Both the position numbers and the translations under genes were made by a program. The notes under the pieces are model-generated. The model saw only the letters and a list, made by a program, of their open reading frames with translations, was not told the DNA's origin and did not search any database. Positions 12,215 to 23,563 of a DNA stretch of 64,000 bases are shown here, piece after piece. The DNA comes from Cryptomeria japonica (Eukaryota; Streptophyta; Pinopsida; Cupressales; Cupressaceae), in NCBI RefSeq assembly GCF_030272615.1, contig NC_081408.1:769385336-769449335 (forward strand), in the 5' to 3' direction. Every line of letters begins with the position of its first letter. The stretch's first letter is position 1.

Positions 12215-12226
12215 GCTCTGATACCA
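12215..12226 (-). promoter_or_regulatory. Primer-binding site, initiator-Met tRNA type
   Basis: The plus strand reads GCTCTGATACCA, so the minus strand reads TGGTATCAGAGC. This is the standard copia primer-binding site complementary to the 3' end of initiator methionine tRNA. It lies at the expected place before gag on the minus strand. Confidence 0.85.
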
Positions 12227-12539
12227 AATCGTCAGCCTGAACCATGTTTGATTCTTAATAATGACACATGCAATCAGTTGAGTTAGCAGATTCTGATTTC
12301 ATGCAAACTTCCTGGACCAGTTAGTCTTACCAATGGATCCACTTGCTACTGAAACATTAGCTTAGGAAAAACAACCATTAATGCCTGCTGACCATCTGAT
12401 GACCAAAGAAGCATGTAAACACCTACAGATTGGATGAAAGGAAATGTTCAGGTTTTAATTGCTTGAGAAAACTAATATTTTACTGGTTTTGCTGTCATAC
12501 ACTCACAGATACATGCAGCCCTGTGGTGGCTTAGACCGA

Positions 12540-12945
12540 GCTAAAGATCATGCAGCCTTGTGGTGGAAGGCAGTGCAACTGGAGAGTTGTAAAGGATGAA
12601 AAGAGAAGATCAATTGCTAGGATAAAATGGTTGCGAAGTTAGGGGAAATTCCTACTTGGTGATTACTAATTGGAGTTGTTGAATAAGCTTCATAATTTGA
12701 GATAGGGAGAGCTTAGTGTCAAGGACTATACCAAAGAATTCTATAAGATAACCATATGGTTAAGTCATCATGAGGTTGGCTAGGAGAAGGTGGCAAGATA
12801 TATCAATGGAGACTGGAGAGATCAATGTCCTTAGAATTAGAGTTTTGGAAGAAGCATACAAGTTTGCCCTTAAAGCAGGGGAGAAGTTGTCTATGGGAAA
12901 CTAAGTAAAGTCAGAGGGTGAACAAGATTCTCCAAAAATGGAAGT
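12540..12945 (+). pseudogene. Ty3/gypsy gag fragment
   Basis: Plus-strand pieces in shifting frames resemble the gypsy retrotransposon gag block. SVKDYTKEFYKITIWLSHHE (about 12715-12775) is followed by EKVARYINGDWRDQ (about 12787-12830) and, after a frame change, a stretch like LEEAYKFALKAGEKLS (about 12845-12895). Stops are frequent, so this is a dead remnant. It abuts gypsy RT sequence lying on the opposite strand, which points to a rearrangement. Confidence 0.65.
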
Positions 12946-13975
12946 CAGCCTAATGCTGCAAGAGGCCAGTACAGACAAGGGGAAGCGGCTGGTATTTATT
13001 TGTGTGGAATGAAGAACTTCTTTCACAATTTCGAAGGCCTTCTTTGGACCAATGAAAACATCTCTCTTTGTTAAGTTGTTGGTGGACAGGCAACGGATGA
13101 GAAATTTCTGACAATTTCTTAGGGAATTGGTAATCTCTTGCTGTATATGAGAATGCCGTTAAACAGAGGCAAGACAAATTTTCGCAGATATTTAGTGAAC
13201 AGATTATATAGTAGTGCTTGGAAGGCTGGTGGAGTATTATTTGTTATGGTATTATGAGAATTTATTTGTTCGAACTTCAAATTAAGCATCAATGACATTT
13301 TTTGATAAACAGTAAATTCAGGCACAAGAAAGGTGTAATTATTGTGTTTATTTTGGGAGAAAATATTTCAGTTTAGAGGCTATTTTAACTGGTTTCAGGT
13401 TTGCAAGTTTAAAGGTTTTGGTAGTCTCCAAAAAACTCGTGTTATTGCAAGTAGTTTGTTGTAGGTCAACTGAAAGACTACATACATTGCAATGTGTGGC
13501 AACTTTACTACCCGTGGCGTTGGTTGGCTTAAGTTGGCTTACTTGCCTCTCAGGAATGCTTGTATTCTTTATGTGCTGTCTAGAAAAGTCATTCTAATAA
13601 AGTTATGCTATGAGGGGCTTTCTTGGAATTCCAATATTTTTCCTGCTTTTCCAACAGTCTAACTTTCTTAGGAAGGGTTGAGATTTGGGCCTTAAAGGAT
13701 ATTTCTGATCATTAGATTTTGTATGTTGTGTTTGCCAGTTGATTAGCAGATTGCTTGTTTCTTTCATAATAGCACTAAAACAGTAATGGTCTTGACGTGT
13801 TCTGAGTGATGTCCTTTCTTCGTCTTGAAGTTAAAAAGGTGCTTGACAACTTTTGAGTGGGATTCGCCCTAAGTACTTGATAGCTTCCTGAGTGAAGGTC
13901 AACCTTGGCAAAGTATTCAGCTCCATTCAATTTATCCATCAGATCATCAACTTTTGGCAAAGGAAATGTCTTTGG
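12946..13975 (-). pseudogene. Ty3/gypsy reverse transcriptase fragments
   Basis: On the minus strand, 13960-13775 reads MPKVDDLMDKLNGAEYF and KVDLHSGSYQV, the start of the gypsy RT palm. 13325-13119 carries PPAFQALLYNLFTKYLRKF and FNGILIYSK, where the catalytic YVDD/FDD position has become FNG, so activity is lost. 13090-12950 continues into the RT-RNase H link. About 450 bases with no RT similarity (13326-13774) separate the first two parts. The piece is ancient and broken. Confidence 0.75.
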
Positions 13976-14616
13976 TGGTAGTTCATCTCGGTTCCATGTA
14001 GTTGATACAAATCACATGAGTTGTTCTGGGAATATTTTTTGCTACCAATATCCTTCGCAGGAGCTTCTTGCTCTCAGTTTTTGGACATAGCCATATGTTT
14101 TGGGATAGGGTTGTGTGCTATGTCACAAATATTTGGTTCAAATAGGATAGCTTATTCTATGCCTTAATAATGCTAGGAAAAGGTGCTGTACACCTTGCAT
14201 GACACCTTGCATGACATTGACTATTCTAATTATATAAAATGAATATTTATTTGCAGTGCATCCTAGCTGATGAGTTTAGCCACATTAAATCTATTTGGGT
14301 CCACTTGTAAAGTTGTATGTAACATTGGGTTAGATATTTTATGTGTGGGTTGCACATGAGAAAATATTTAATATTTGGGAAACTTAGTACCAAAAAGTAA
14401 ATGTGGGGTCAATGGTTTTGTGCACTTGTGGTTTTGAGGCATATAGTTTTAGCTTACACTTGATTGTATTTGTATGAGCTTGATTCTATAAAAGAAAGCA
14501 CATGTTTAGTGGTTCAGGTTGGCTATTAAAGGTATTGTCTTGGCTATCATTGTATTGAGTCTTCTTCTAAGGAATGCACATGTGAAGCATGGCATCTGAT
14601 GTGTGGATTCATGCTT

Positions 14617-16288
14617 GGTAATGTCCCCTTTTGGGATTAACCTGAATTTAGTCCCGAGACATCAATTTTAAATTAAAATGAGAAATGTAATATATTAATA
14701 AACATAACTTTATTAGAACTGAATACATTCTATTATAATATTGATTTTAAAATTTAAGAATAATTCAGAAAGTAGAACTTATCTTGATAACACTCTTTCT
14801 GATTCTACAGATTTGATATATGTAAGCTGATCTTGATCCATGTATCTGATACTTGAATGGTGTAGTCGGTATAGTGCATCACTGTTGTCCTTTATATGGA
14901 CGGTGATGTTCTCTGGTCTGCACTGGTATTATGATCCAATCTTGCAGTATGGAACGACCTAGATCTACTCTTTCTAGTATATATCCATATGACGTATGTT
15001 GTGATCCTTCTTATCAAGGATAACAAGTTGCTATTTGCAGCATCTGGTTTGGTCTGTATAAGATGCGAATGTGAGGTGCTGTTTCTGATTTAGTACGGGA
15101 AGTATACAATCAGTTTGATGCCCAATGGGTGATGCTTAGTGGAGTCGTTCCAATCTGGATGCCAGGAGGCAAAACCTATCCAATGTCAATACTCCCGTCA
15201 AAGATCAATACTGGAATGTATATGTCGTAATTACTCCATAATGGAATGGTTTATATCATTGCTGTAAATCCCTTATCCTATATCCATGTTGTCCCTTGTT
15301 GACCCTCCTTCAATATGTCACCAAGGGATACAAACATGGGTTGCCACCTTTTAATAATTGCACCTTTTGACATCAGACTCCTTCCAAGAGAAGCGATGCT
15401 CAAACTGAATGCACTTCATGACTTAATCCCTTGCTGACTTGATTAGTTGATCAGTCCATTTTCTTTCCTTAAATTGATAGTCTTTATGACTAATCGTCGT
15501 CATTAATGATGCTCAGCCCTAATCTTATCGTGCTCTCTCATTGTATAATAATTGACCGATTAGATTACTTATCTAATCGCTCCAGATGTGCTTGATAATA
15601 GCTAAGGGATGTTTAATTATTAGTTGATCTTAACTATCTTAATGATTCTTATTGAATCAACCATCATCTGCTAAATCGGAATTATGTGAGTTGACGTCTT
15701 AACTCGATAGCTCCTTATTAATCATTGACACTTTCTTCATGCCATTAAATGATCTCCTTGAGCCTGCATATGTGAACAATCTTCGTAGATCTCTGTCAAC
15801 GCTATTATGGGGCCCGATGTTATGATTGGCTCCATCTTCTTCCCTGCTCGTATTGTTTCTTATCTATGAGACGCTTTGGGATGAACCAAGCTCCTCCAGA
15901 TGTAATTCATCTCTGTAATATTTGATGTCTATATTAGCCATCACTAAGGTATCGTGGGGTCATATTACCAACAATCTAATGCCCAATGCTTTGCGGTTGT
16001 GTCATTCATAGGATCGCGCAATGTATTCTTCAACCGGCCCAATAAATCAGAACAATGCATTACTGTAGGGTGTCCAAGTAGAAGGCTATGTCGTAAATCC
16101 CCTCAGAGTGCCTGATATATCTTTAATCATGATTGCTGACTATACAATTAGTGTCCTGAATGACGGTCACACTTGAACCCTCTATAATAATTGTCTTCCA
16201 ATATACATTCGCAATTTTGTCTCTTTTAGAGACTTGACAAAACTTGAGGAATATTAGTGATGTAATGTCCAATTTTGGGGACATTACA
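14617..16288 (-). mobile_element. Solo LTR (1.67 kb)
   Basis: It starts GGTAATGTCCCCTTTTGGGA and ends TTTTGGGGACATTACA, nearly inverted termini. TGCTT is present on both sides (14612-14616 and 16289-16293). The start resembles the LTRs at 29073, 30863 and 32680, so I give it the same (minus) orientation. No primer site, polypurine tract or coding sequence lies next to it, so it is a solo LTR left by LTR-LTR recombination. Confidence 0.8.
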
Positions 16289-17258
16289 TGCTTGGACACA
16301 TGGAGGATGCATTGGAGGAGCATTATGTTTTTAGAAGTATTCATGGAGGCTGTGTAAGTGTATTGTAATGTTTTCATTGCTGAATAATACATTGAGTGTG
16401 GATGTTTTTGGAGGTTGGGTTTTCCCAAGGTATGTCTTGTGTTCGCTTGTGGTATGTCTTTGATCTTTGCATATGGTTATTCTGTAAGCTTGCATGCATG
16501 CTTTTCTTTCATGGGGTTATGTAGGAAATGTTTTGATCAACCTGTATGATTTTTTTAACAAATTAGCGAGGGAAACTTTGAGGCAGAACAGTTTAAAATA
16601 AAAGAATATGAAATGTGGTGAGCCTTTTTGCTAATTGCATTCTTTTGGTTGCCAAAATTGTAAGATCTATGAAATGCATAAGTAAAATAATGTTGAACAT
16701 TATGGTTTTACTGGCCAAATTAAACATGCCAATGGATATTTGTCAAGTAAGGAATCTGAAAATATAGTAAAAAGATCTTTTTTGAGTTTGTTTTCCTAAT
16801 TAAATGAAACTTTATAAATATTTTAGCAAACCTTTTTTATTTAAGCGAAAATATTACAATTTCCCAAATTTTGATAAACATGTTATATTATCTTTAATAT
16901 TAGGGTGTCATGTACCAATATTTTACTATGATAAATGTGATTCCTCAAAGTTTATGCTCATCTTTTGATATGTAAATTTGATGTTAGCTTATAGCTGTGT
17001 ATAATTTAGAAACCAAGAGTATGCATTTAAGCTTATTTTGAAGAGATAATGAGACATCAGTTCCCGCAAGCATCATTTCCTAATAGTTGTATCTTTATGG
17101 TCTAGCACTTAGTGGATGATGATTTCTTCTAAATGAATTTAGTTAACTGAAATGATGTTTTAGCTAATCTTATGGACTGGAAATTTCATGTTTCTGATTG
17201 AAATGATGTTGTTTTGTGTATTCTTTTCTAATTTTCCTAATTTTTAATTTGTATACAG

Positions 17259-17461
17259 GTTAGTAAAGGGGGATTTCTGGAAGTTGCTGTTCAAACATAT
17301 GGAGGTGGATTGTGGCACACTTGGTTTGACCGAGATTTGTCAGTTGCTGGCCGGGTGATTGTAAAGCGAAATATTGATGGTGCTCCGTCATACAGTCATG
17401 AGCTTGTTAGGATCCAAGAGCCTATACTCCGAGTACCCACTCTTGCTATTCACTTAGACAG
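17259..17461 (+). CDS. Aspartyl aminopeptidase, exon B
   Basis: 203-bp exon in phase 0, after the acceptor GTATACAG. It reads [52 protein letters not shown] and IHLDR. These match the plant aspartyl aminopeptidase block that directly follows the exon at 3307. In the family this region helps build the dodecamer-forming domain and the substrate pocket. It ends in phase 2 (AG, completed by G of the next exon) at the donor GTAATC. No stop or frameshift is present. Confidence 0.95.
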
Positions 17462-18028
17462 GTAATCATAGATTATTGCTATGCTGCCTTTCACAAAGAT
17501 TGACTACATATTTGACTGTTCATTTTCAGCTGTAGGATACCATGGTACTTTGAATCATTCTCCTTGTCTATTTGTTGCTTGTATCGGCATGTTATGTTTT
17601 ATTATGTTGAATATTGCATCTATTAGTTTTGATGCAAAATATTTCTACTCAAATTGAGGAAGGTGATGTGCGGCCTACCAACAGTTGTCCTTATAAGTTT
17701 TTTGGGCGGAAAAGCGGGCTTAGCTTGTCCTTGCATATGAGCATAAAATTCTTGAGGGTGCTTGGCTTCTACTGTCCTGGCTACTTATTTTTGCATTATG
17801 ACTATCAAAATAAACTCTACGGATTCAAGCTTTCATCTCCTCATATGGCAGTACATCCATATGAATGGATGCATAATGAATATTTTCTGTATAAATTATA
17901 TCCTAACTATTTCTCTTCCTGTAAAAGAATAAAAATGTTGCTATTTGCATATGCTTGGAGTGAATTTCCTCTTTCACAATGATTAATTTTTTACTTCGGA
18001 TAATGTTATTATTTTGTGAATTGTACAG
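17462..18028 (+). other. 567-bp intron
   Basis: GTAATC donor and TTGTACAG acceptor; phase 2. A 122-codon open frame at 17614-17982 lies wholly inside it and has no family resemblance. I treat it as chance. This ordinary intron contrasts with its giant neighbours. Confidence 0.9.
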
Positions 18029-18098
18029 GGGTTCAAATGATGGATTCAAAGTTAATACACAGTCTCACCTTCTACCAGTTCTGGCAACAGCTATCAAG
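18029..18098 (+). CDS. Aspartyl aminopeptidase, exon C
   Basis: 70-bp exon completing the split Arg codon and then reading GSNDGFKVNTQSHLLPVLAT and AIK. It corresponds to the family segment after IHLDR (usual form ...GFKPNTQTHLVPVLATAIK). It ends in phase 0 at the donor AAG|GTTTGC. The reading frame is open and colinear with exon B and exon D. Confidence 0.93.
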
Positions 18099-19639
18099 GT
18101 TTGCATTATCTTTTTGAGAACCAGTAGCAGTTATTTTATTTTGCATACATAGCATTCATTGCTTTAGTAAATGTGTAAAGCATGAAAATTGGCTTTTTAA
18201 TTGGAAATTTTCTTGCAGTGTTTTTTATGGATCATTGATATTGCATGTTACTCTTGCATACTAAAGATAAATGATAATAACTGCAAAATATGATTTGCTT
18301 TTCTCACAGGACAGATTTTCTTGTCTTTTGGTGTCTGCCAATATTTTATTAAGCATATAAAACAATTAGCTTAGGGAGAATGTATGCTTGGAAGTATATT
18401 TAGTTATTCATTTGTGAGGCGTTCCAAAATTTGTCTATTCAAGCTCTTGTACTGAATCCACATAAAACTCAATGCTGATAATGTATATTATTATATTCTC
18501 CCCATAATGTAACAAAGTTTGTAATTTGTGGTAAATTGTTTAGCAAAGATCCTTCTTATGGTAGTGATTGTTTATCCTTGCTGAATAATATTCTGAGTTT
18601 TCTAGACAAGTTAGTAGTCTACTCTTATGTGTGAATTCGAGGGAGGCTTCAATTGCAAATTTGTAGTGGTTCAGTCCATGGGAGTAAAAATCTTTCGGAG
18701 AAAAAATTGGCAAACAAAAAAAAATTGGGATCTAATCGAAAAAATATTAAATTTAAAAAAATGTAGAGAAGGGCCAAAAAAGAAGAGGAAAAACTGCTGT
18801 TTTTTAAATTTAAAGGCATTTAATAGTGTAGAGGTATAGAGACCAAATGAAAACAAGAGATTAGCCCATGATTTGTGGAATATAGATTTTGATCATTAAT
18901 TTCGTCACTGATGACCTTGTATTGCACAATGCATACTGCATAATAAATAAATGATAACTAGATGCTTATAGTTCACAAATTTTCAATTAAACTCTACTAT
19001 GTACAAATGCAACCTACAAACTAAGCACAAAGTTTCAAAAAGTCAGATGTGGAAAATGACTTGTTGCTAGGAAGAGATCCACACTAGATGGCTGCAAGTC
19101 CTGATGAGGAAGCTCCTATGTTAGAGCCTCCCTTGAGTTGTTCAACCTCATCATTACCATAGTTGACTCCCTAAGGAGATCAAAATCATCAGCATTGTCA
19201 AGGACATTGCATTTGTAATTCACTCAGAATCTGGATTGATTTCATTGAGGCCAATCAGCTGGTCTTCTTTGATGGTACTTGTTATGATGTTTTCACACAT
19301 CTCCCCATTGCAAATGGGGACCACCACTTTTTTTTTGCATTCTAGGTTAGTTGTGGAGTCTTTAGCTATTAGCCTTTCACTTGTAAGAGGTGTAGCATCT
19401 TAAGTGGCTTAGAGGTAATCAAGTCAGGTCTCTCTCTTTAGATGAAGTGAGGACAGTTAGTTCTCAAGGCTTACGAAGTGAATGATTCATGATGATCGTT
19501 CCATTTGATCATTTTTTGCTTGCAAAATCAGAAATGAAATGCTAAATTTGGCTAAGGCAAATTGTTTTCAATGCTTGGAAGAAGATAGGCAGGAAGTCCG
19601 AATCATCATGAAAAGGCTCAAGGAGAAATGAGTAAGTTA

Positions 19640-21062
19640 TCAAAGTTAAGCATTTTGATCATTTCCTTTGATTGCCTAGATCAGCGACTTAAGGATTTGG
19701 CACTTCTTTTGCCACTGGAAATCAGCGACTTAAGCATTGGCACTTCCATTGACCCCTCCAATGTGCAACCTAAGACTTCTAGTACCCAAGCAAAAGCGCG
19801 ATCCTTCCTTCCACTTCCCTTTCCACTTCCTATTTTTCACAATGCTGCCCGATCATTCCTGTTTCCATTTCCTATCCTTTCTACCTTCCATCTCCCCTTC
19901 CATTTCCACTTCCCACACCTCCTTACCTTCACCTGCTACTTCCTTTCTTTCCACCTCACCTTTCACTCCCATCTCCTTCCACTACCTTCCCTCACTTTCT
20001 ACCCATCCTTCTTCTTTCATCCTCTATCTTCCATCCCTTATCCCTCCATCTTCCTTCATCTTTCTTCCTTTATCACTTAACCATTCCATTCATCCTCCCA
20101 CTTCCTAACATCCCATCCCTACACCCCTTACTTCCTTTCATCTTTATCCCTTTACTTCCTTCCTCTCACCTTCACATACCTATCTTCCATCCCTTATACC
20201 TCCCAAGTCCCTTTCCTTCATCCTCTAACCCACATCTCACATCCTTTACCCCTTTGCTTCCCCTCATTCCCTTACATTACCTACCTTCTTTACTAACCTT
20301 CATAGCCCCGATCCTATCCGAGCCTACACCCCTGAATCCCTTCCCTTTGCCACGACATCCCCTTTATCCCTTATGCCTCCCTATTCCCTGACACCTTCTT
20401 CATCACCTCTTCCCCACTTCCTTTTACTAACCCCTACCTACCATATCACTCATTCTACCCCCATCCTTCATCTACCTTACCTCCCCGACACCTCATCTTA
20501 CCACCTTCCTTACCACTTACTGCCTCTTCACTTTATCCCCTCACCCCTTCTTCCCTTGGCGCCCCTTCCACCTCACTAACTTCAACTCCCCTCCACTACC
20601 GTGCCACATTGCTTGGGCCCCACAAACGTCAAGATGAAGATAAAAAAAAAGTTTCCAAGGCATTAACAATGCCACTTCACAAACTGACATCAACACTTAC
20701 TTTGGTCACCAAAAAGCATGAACTAATAAGCATTGAACATTTCCTTCACCTATCCAAAGGAGTGAACTGCTAGATCACCATTTCCTTTGACCATTCAGAA
20801 ACGTGATTTAAGCCTTAGCATTTCCTTTGCCTATCCAAAAGAGCAAATTAAGGATTTCCTTTGCCTAGATAATTGTGTGACATAAGCATTTGATGACTTC
20901 CTTTGCCTATGAAAAAGTGCGACTTAATGATAGTGTGATTTCCATTGACCCTTGAAAAGAGCGACTTAAGGATTGATGATTTCCTTTGCTATTTGAAATG
21001 TGTGACTTAAGGGTTTTGTTCATTTCCATTGCCACCCCAAAGAAGCGACTTCAGAAGGAAGT
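19640..21062 (+). repeat. Diverged tandem repeats of about 40-45 bp
   Basis: Units follow the pattern ATTTCCTTTGCC...AAAAGAGCGACTTAAG. Roughly three lie at 19640-19790 and about seven or eight at 20735-21060, separated by the pyrimidine tract. Units vary strongly. The consensus (ATTTC..TGACCCTT..AAA..AGAGCGA) resembles the hairpin motif repeated in the related LTR at 57487-59680. Confidence 0.6.
19790..20590 (+). repeat. 800-bp polypyrimidine tract
   Basis: The plus strand is almost entirely C, T and scattered A, with very little G, in irregular TTCC/CATC/CACTTCC runs. It opens two long overlapping frames (19628-20080, 19737-20108) rich in Ser, Pro, Leu and His. These are a consequence of base composition and not real genes. 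It sits inside the LTR-like region and splits its tandem repeats. Confidence 0.8.
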
Positions 21063-22752
21063 GCGATCTCATCTAAGGCAAGGGAGGGACATTTAACATC
21101 AGCGCCAGCTAAGATGAGAAAGCCGATTCAGGTAAAAGACATCTCATTTAAAACACAACCGTTGGCATTTAAAAATAAAAAATAAAATCTTTCTAAACAA
21201 GTCGGCCCTTCACATTAGAAAAGAAGAATTTAAAATCTAAAAGCTGAGCCGACCTTTGTCAAAAAAAAGGTAATTACCTTTAAGTGCTTATAAAAGGGAG
21301 ACAAGGAAAATCATTTCAATATCAGTTTGAAACAATTCAGATCGAATTTAAAAGAGCAGAAAATCAGCGCACTCCAGCAGAAGGAATAAAATTGTTTTGT
21401 AAGCTAGACGCAATACACTTTCAAACGAATTGTGGCAGAGGATAACTGAATTCCATATCGGATGAAGTGAACCCCAGAAGAATATAACAGCTTATAGTGG
21501 ATGGAAGCAAAGGCGTGAACTCCACACTAAAGGATGAAGTAAGACATGAAAGAAAACAGGTTGTGCAATATAAACAACAGTAACAGCGGAAGCAATGATG
21601 AAGTGAAAACTAATAGAGAAAGTTTTATGGAGCAATTGTTAATGATATCAAGTAGATTTGAATGCAAGGACTTTGAATTTTCAATTTCTATCTTCAGGTT
21701 TCATCTTTCTTCCAAGGTTTAAAGTGTTTCTTTATCTTTTCCAGGTTTGATGCAAGGAATCATAAGACATAAAGGAGGAGCTTCACCACTTGAAAGTGAT
21801 TTAAGACATACAAGGGATCAGCTCATGGTGATTCAACGAAGTGGATACAAGAGGACAACAATGTGAAGATGGACAGCATTCACACTTAAAGGTACTAGAG
21901 ACCTCAACATGAAGATCTACATTCGAAGGAGATATCAAAAGGAGCTCAACAACATCTAGGATGAAAGGCTTAAGGTTTTGAACAAAGAAGGCTTTTATCA
22001 CACTAAACCTTATCAAGGTTAGAGCTTCAAGTCAAGCTCAAGGAGGCAATTTAATTTGATTGTCAAAAGTCAAAAATAATAAAATAAAACATCACAAAGC
22101 GGTCTAATGTAGGGAGTCAGCATGAGGAATAATGGAAGTCAAGCACTACAAGGCAAAGAGTGGCGATCAACATCAAGCAGTCAAGGAGGGAATTTTTCAC
22201 AATCTTGAATTTCCTTCGGAAATCCAAGAATCAATGACAATATAGCTAGACGAAAGCTCTAGGTTGGAAGTAACCCAGATAGGAGATAGTTTCAGAAGAG
22301 TTAATCAAAGTTAGAAGATGATGCAATTTGGGAATATCTCCCACCATCACCTCATTCATCGATTGAGCTTGGAAATGTTGAGTATCAAGAGATATGCCTC
22401 ATTCATTCATACACCTGTGATGAGTTACAAAGATCAAGCTAGCTAAGGTGGCACCTAGTCATCACTTATTCAATCATATCAGTCTAAGATAAGGTGTCTA
22501 GATTCAATGTACCTGACTCATCCATCAAAGAGGATAACTACCACATGGGCACAAAATTTGATGCACCTATCCTAATCAGTCATTGGTCAATTGTTCAAGG
22601 AGGGACATGTGTCCCATAAAATGTAATTTTATCATTGGTCGAGCATTAAATGCTTTGTAATGGGTGTAACAAAACCTAATTAGGGTTTTCATCTTTCGAT
22701 CTTGGCCATTGATTGTGAATCAATCTGAGCCACTCAATTGTAATGAGAGCAC

Positions 22753-22760
22753 TATATAAG
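22753..22760 (+). promoter_or_regulatory. TATA box of the LTR-like region
   Basis: TATATAAG followed 20-40 bases on by a CACTCTTCATTTG stretch is a plausible LTR core promoter on the plus strand. A second candidate, TTATAAAAGG, lies at 21288-21297. Inference from motif and position only. Confidence 0.4.
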
Positions 22761-23563
22761 GCTCCACTCTTCATTTGTAAAGGTCAATAGTGAATGGATA
22801 GTAGAAAATAGTAAATAGCAGTTAGAATAGAGTAGGAAGAGAAGACAAATATTGTTGCCAAGACATTGTTTTAAGAAGCATGTTAATTTCATTGAAGATA
22901 TGGTGAACCTTATGTGCTAATTCAGCAATTTGCATGGTTTCTATTTCTCATTTAATTTTCATGTTGTTTAGACGAGTGGAAGAACTTTGTGTATGATCAA
23001 TGGTGAAATTTGTATATCCATACTACTAGCATTTTGTTGATTGTAAAGTATCTTGTGTAGTCAACTAGATCCATCTTAACCAAGCTTAACTTCAATTATC
23101 ACTCCATTGATATGTTTTTCCTTGAGGGTATCTATGCTCGTAGTGGTGATTTGAAAATCATCAGCTTTCCCTAGAAGATTGCACTAGCCTTGTGGAGATG
23201 TTTGTTGCATGTCAAAGCAAAGCTTAGTTGACTTCCACCAAAGATTGTCCATTGCTCTTACATTCCTAGGATTAGATTAACTCTCTCAACCCTCGTCCTT
23301 TTTTCCTTTTTTTAAGTTGAGTGAAAATTCCACGTTCCAGCAATATTCAAAGCATTCAAGATTCAATGTAAGGCCACCTTGTGATTTCAGCAATATCACA
23401 TCAAATCGGTCTATCCAAAAGCATGTCAAGACTTGACATTGAGAACCTTGGAGTCGTCCCATTTGACCACGCAGCTTAGCATTTGAGGAGTCTTTGTTCA
23501 ATTGAGGATAGAATACTTAGTATTTTATTCCGTGTTGCATAGTGCGTAAAAACACCATAAACA

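Larger units (their letters stand above)
4836..12226 (-). mobile_element. Degraded Ty1/copia LTR retrotransposon
   Basis: Read on the minus strand, the order is primer-binding site (12226-12215), leader, gag (about 11253-10058), protease/integrase (about 9990-8876), then core, RT and RNase H (7020-4998), polypurine tract (5012-5004) and a short 3' LTR. This protease-integrase-RT order is the Ty1/copia order. The coding parts are broken by stops and frameshifts, and two later insertions interrupt it: 7021-8868 within the integrase C-terminal region and 10427-10820 within gag. No matching 5' LTR is recognisable beyond 12226, so that end has decayed or was lost. It lies antisense to the host gene. 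Confidence 0.88.
3386..17258 (+). other. 13.9-kb intron of the aspartyl aminopeptidase gene
   Basis: The donor GTACTAG at 3386 and acceptor GTATACAG ending at 17258 bound a 13,873-bp phase-0 intron. It carries a degraded copia element with two later inserts, gypsy fragments and a solo LTR, listed separately. The parts 3386-4835, 13976-14616 and 16294-17258 show no gene or recognisable element; they are AT-rich intronic DNA with small open frames that I do not believe. Confidence 0.9.
19280..23563 (+). mobile_element. Long LTR-like region related to the solo LTR at 57487
   Basis: Its start (TGTTATGATGTTTTCACACA, then CCCCATTGCAAATGGGGACC) and its tail (GGTGATTTGAAAATC... through TATTTTATTCCGTGTT...ACA) match the two ends of the well-defined solo LTR at 57487-59680. 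At 4.3 kb it is twice as long. The extra part includes a pyrimidine tract and variant tandem repeats. Flanking five-mers are GTACT and ATACC, which do not agree well, so this may be a decayed solo LTR or a composite. Two TATA-like boxes (21288 and 22753) suggest that more than one LTR is involved. No coding sequence was recognised. Confidence 0.5.

Noticed and set aside
12215-12226. tRNA gene fragment (GCTCTGATACCA)
   Set aside because: Only 12 bases match the tRNA end; its place next to gag shows a retrotransposon primer-binding site. The same holds for 30848, 32665, 37632 and 46388.
17614-17982. 122-codon plus-strand open frame
   Set aside because: It lies wholly within the 567-bp intron between two confirmed exons and resembles no known protein.
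18627-18856. Lys-rich plus-strand and Phe-rich minus-strand frames
   Set aside because: Caused by an A-rich low-complexity patch in the intron.
19628-20108. Two overlapping frames of 150 and 123 codons
   Set aside because: They are products of the polypyrimidine tract, which has few stops; the composition is Ser/Pro/Leu/His-rich with no domain.
19280-23563. Clean solo LTR call for this region
   Set aside because: The ends match a known LTR family but the flanking five-mers (GTACT, ATACC) disagree and the length is doubled, so only an LTR-like region is claimed.
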